A DNA stretch of 6,776 nucleotides from an uncultured Thermoleophilia bacterium (GTDB taxonomy: Bacteria; Actinomycetota; Thermoleophilia; UBA2241), in NCBI GenBank assembly GCA_903921965.1, contig CAIXSE010000825.1:1-6776 (forward strand), written 5' to 3'. Positions 4,338-6,776 of the stretch are shown piece after piece; positions within the stretch are counted from its first letter, which is position 1, and each line of letters begins with the position of its first letter. The notes beneath the pieces are model-generated. The model had not been told where the DNA came from, did not search any database, and worked only from the letters and a program-made list of their open reading frames with translations. Both the position numbers and the translations under genes were made by a program.

Positions 4338-6776
4338 TTGCCGCTGCGGATCCTCTTCGTAGAAGACAGTGACGACGACGCTGAGCTCATGCTCCGCCGC
4401 CTGCGCGGCGCGGGCGTCGAGCCGCAGTGGGACAGGGTCGACGGCGAGGAGGGCCTCAAGGCCGCCCTGGCCACCGCCTCGTGGGACGTGGCCCTGGTCG
4501 ACTTCAACCTGCCGGGGTTCAGCGGTCCGCTCGCCCTGGCGACCGTCGCGGAGATGGCGCCCGACGTGCCCGCGATCACCGGGACGGGCGCCATCGACGA
4601 GGACACCGCCGTGGCCACGCTCACCGGCGGCGCGGTCGACTACGTGCTCAAGGACAACCTCGCGCGCCTCGCGCCCGCCGTGCGGCGCGCGGTGGAGGGC
4701 GCGGAGCTCCGCCGGCAGCACCGCGCCGCCGAGGAGCGCGCGCGCCTCGCGCTGTTCGTCACGGACAGCTCGCCCATCGGCTCGGTCACCCTCGCCGAGG
4801 ACGGCACAATAGTCGCGGCCAACGCGTCCTTCGCCGAGCTGCAGGGCGTGTCGCGCGAGGACCTCATCGGACAGTGCTTGTGGGAGAGCAACCTCAACCT
4901 GTCGGCGGAGTGGTGGGACGGCGTGCTGCGGACCGTGCGCGAATACGGGCGGTTCGAGGCCGAGACGCGCCTCCTCCGCAGGGACGGCGAGGAACGCACG
5001 CTCGATGTCGTCATCAGCGGGCTCGAGTACCGCGGCGAGCAGTTCTTCGTCGGCTGGATGCGCGACAGGACGGCGACGCGCGAGACCGAGAGGCGCGCCC
5101 GCGAGACAGAAGCCCTGTACCGCCGTATCGTCGAGACTGCAGGTGAGGGCATCTGGGTCGTGGACGGCGAGTTCCGCACAACGTTCGTGAACCGCCAGAT
5201 GGCGGACCTGCTGCGGTGCACGCCCGAGGAGATGACCGGGCGGCCCGCGACCGACTTCATGTTCGATGACGACCTGCCCGAGCACGGTGAGCAGGTGCGG
5301 GAACGCAGGCTCGGGACTCCCGGTGACTACCTGCGCAGGCTCCGCAGGTCCGACGGGTCCGCGCTGTGGGCGCGGGTCAAGTCCGTCCCGGAGCTGGGGC
5401 CGGACGGGGAGCTCCTCGGCTCGTTCGGGATGTTCACCGACGTCACCCAGCGCCTCGTCGCCGAAGAGGCGCTGCGCAACGAGCAGGCGAACCTCGCCGC
5501 GATCTTCGCGTCGTCGCCGGTCGCGATGCTCGTCTTCGACGAGGACATCAAGGTGGTGCGGATCAACCGGGCTGCCCTGGCTCTGGCCGTGGGCTGCGCC
5601 GAAGAGCAGCTCGAGCACGTGGCGACGAGCGAGCTGGACTGCGGGCCCGCGCTGGGATGCACACACGCCGACGACGACCCCCAGGGGTGCGGGTTCTCGG
5701 CCGACTGTCCAGTGTGCCCCCTCCGCAACGGACTCACCGACGTGCTGAGCGGGGGCCGGTCGCTCCACGGCGTCGAGATGGCTCTCGACCTCGACGGCCG
5801 GGACGGCCCGCGACGCATCTGGCTCCGTGCCGGGACCCAGCCGGCGGTCATCAACGGCCGGCGACACGCGATCGTCGCCCTCGACGACATCAGCGAGGGC
5901 AAGCGGGCCGAGGAGGCGCTGCGCGCGAGCGAGACGCACTTCCGCGCCTTCTTCGAGCAGGCCGGCGTGGGGATGGCGACGACCAGCCTCGAGAAAGGCT
6001 GGATCGAGGTGAACGATGCCCTCTGCGGCATGCTCGGGTACGAGCGGCGGGAGTTGCGTGCCCTCACCTGGGCCGAGCTCACGCACCCCGCCGACCTCGG
6101 CGCCGACCTCGCTCAGTTCTCGCGCCTCGTCACCGGTGAGATCGACGACTACGCGCTGGACAAGCGCTTCGTCCGCAAGGACGGGGGCGTGGTGCACACG
6201 CATCTGACGGTGCGGGCGGTGCGGGACGAAGAGGGTCGGTTCGACTACATCGCGGCGATCCTCGAAGACATCACCGACCGTGAGCGAGCCGAGGCCGCAC
6301 TGAGGGAGAGCGAGCACCGCTTCTCAGAGTTCGCCGACCACCTCCCCGGTGAGCTCTTCATCCGCGACCGCGAGCTTCGCTATGCGTACGTGAATCGCGG
6401 TCTCGCCGCCTGGCACGGCGTGGACCCTATGGCGCTGATCGGCAAGTCTCCGGAAGACCTGATGCCCCCGGATGAGGCGCCGGTCGTGCGAGAGCGCTGC
6501 GAGCGCGCCGTCGCAGGCGCGCTGTCAGAGAGTATCGAGGAGTGGCGGTCGCCCGACGGCGAGATGCACACCTTCAGTTCGCGGTACTTCCCGGTCCCCG
6601 TCGCCGCCGGCGAGACGATGCTCGGCGGCATCTCGTTCGACGTCACCGAGGAGCAGCGCGCCCAGGCCGAGGTCGCGCGTCAGGCCGAGCGCCTCAGGCG
6701 CACCGTCGAGGGCGCCGTGCTCGCCATGGGCCACGTGGTCGAGACCCGCGACCCCTACACCGCCGGCCATGAGCGC
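4338..6776 (+). CDS. Response regulator/multi-PAS sensor with C-terminal HD-GYP c-di-GMP phosphodiesterase, 3' truncated
   Basis: An uninterrupted 813-codon frame starts at TTG and continues past the window end. An in-frame TGA at 4332-4334 and GGAG six bases upstream make TTG the earliest start. Residues 3-118 are a receiver domain with acidic pocket E9/D10, phospho-acceptor D55 (LVDFNLP), T81 and K105, so phosphorylation by a separate kinase is expected. Five PAS domains follow at about 137-250, 257-378, 383-525, 529-655 and 658-775, several ending in the PAC-type D-x-T/S motif before a helical linker. PAS3 contains a cluster of five cysteines (435, 441, 451, 457, 460). The last residues, VVETRDPYTAGHER, are the opening of an HD-GYP domain, with H811 the first metal-ligand histidine. 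Such domains hydrolyse cyclic di-GMP. No membrane segment is visible, so it is probably cytosolic. The catalytic HD and GYP residues lie outside the window, so activity cannot be judged. Confidence 0.9.
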   Translation, partial: MPLRILFVEDSDDDAELMLRRLRGAGVEPQWDRVDGEEGLKAALATASWDVALVDFNLPGFSGPLALATVAEMAPDVPAITGTGAIDEDTAVATLTGGAVDYVLKDNLARLAPAVRRAVEGAELRRQHRAAEERARLALFVTDSSPIGSVTLAEDGTIVAANASFAELQGVSREDLIGQCLWESNLNLSAEWWDGVLRTVREYGRFEAETRLLRRDGEERTLDVVISGLEYRGEQFFVGWMRDRTATRETERRARETEALYRRIVETAGEGIWVVDGEFRTTFVNRQMADLLRCTPEEMTGRPATDFMFDDDLPEHGEQVRERRLGTPGDYLRRLRRSDGSALWARVKSVPELGPDGELLGSFGMFTDVTQRLVAEEALRNEQANLAAIFASSPVAMLVFDEDIKVVRINRAALALAVGCAEEQLEHVATSELDCGPALGCTHADDDPQGCGFSADCPVCPLRNGLTDVLSGGRSLHGVEMALDLDGRDGPRRIWLRAGTQPAVINGRRHAIVALDDISEGKRAEEALRASETHFRAFFEQAGVGMATTSLEKGWIEVNDALCGMLGYERRELRALTWAELTHPADLGADLAQFSRLVTGEIDDYALDKRFVRKDGGVVHTHLTVRAVRDEEGRFDYIAAILEDITDRERAEAALRESEHRFSEFADHLPGELFIRDRELRYAYVNRGLAAWHGVDPMALIGKSPEDLMPPDEAPVVRERCERAVAGALSESIEEWRSPDGEMHTFSSRYFPVPVAAGETMLGGISFDVTEEQRAQAEVARQAERLRRTVEGAVLAMGHVVETRDPYTAGHER

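Noticed and set aside
3015..6317. A 1100-codon open frame on the minus strand, antisense to the reductase and the sensor gene
   Set aside because: The plus strand here encodes two recognisable multi-domain proteins with intact motifs. The antisense translation is rich in R, H, E, A and L with no domain I recognise. Long antisense frames without stops are expected opposite GC-rich genes.
1..6776. Mobile elements, CRISPR arrays, tRNA or rRNA genes
   Set aside because: I saw no transposase, integrase, regularly spaced direct repeats, tRNA-like cloverleaf or rRNA sequence. Composition looks uniform along the window.

Overview
The window reads as a GC-rich bacterial chromosome segment (every gene has a strong G/C bias at third codon positions) with AGGAGG-type ribosome binding sites and alternative GTG and TTG starts. 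The gene mix is a long-form HisG, a corrinoid methyl-transfer pair, an Fe-S aldo/keto reductase and a large receiver-PAS-HD-GYP sensor. That would suit an anaerobic or facultative high-GC lineage such as a deep-branching Actinomycetota. This placement is inferred from gene content and base composition, not from a database match.

Layout. Bases 1-185 are the 3' end of a plus-strand gene that resembles the tail of DUF429-type predicted RNase H-fold proteins. It converges on hisG (229-1098, minus) across a 43-bp gap that holds a 9-bp GC hairpin. Upstream of hisG on the minus strand, after a 182-bp hairpin-rich gap, lies a tightly coupled two-gene unit: a B12-binding corrinoid protein (2321-2962, GTG start) and an MtaA/uroporphyrinogen-decarboxylase-family methyltransferase (1281-2324). 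The two overlap by ATGA. A 109-bp divergent intergenic region with a 6-bp inverted repeat separates this unit from a plus-strand aldo/keto reductase with two C-terminal [4Fe-4S] motifs (3072-4223). Last comes a plus-strand open frame starting with TTG at 4338 and running off the window end. It encodes REC, then five PAS domains, then the beginning of an HD-GYP c-di-GMP phosphodiesterase domain.

How the genes may work together. The corrinoid protein and the MtaA-like protein almost certainly form one methyl-transfer module: the corrinoid protein carries the methyl group and the URO-D-fold protein moves it to or from the cobalt. The MtaA-like protein lacks the usual HxC...C zinc signature, so its reaction may differ from that of MtaA. 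The divergent Fe-S reductase could be a redox partner or could be unrelated. The multi-PAS HD-GYP protein has its own candidate promoter and is probably a separate signalling unit. HisG makes the first committed intermediate of histidine synthesis, but no other his gene is visible. The best candidates for something less described are the cysteine-rich third PAS domain of the HD-GYP protein and the zinc-site-degenerate methyltransferase paired with its own corrinoid protein.
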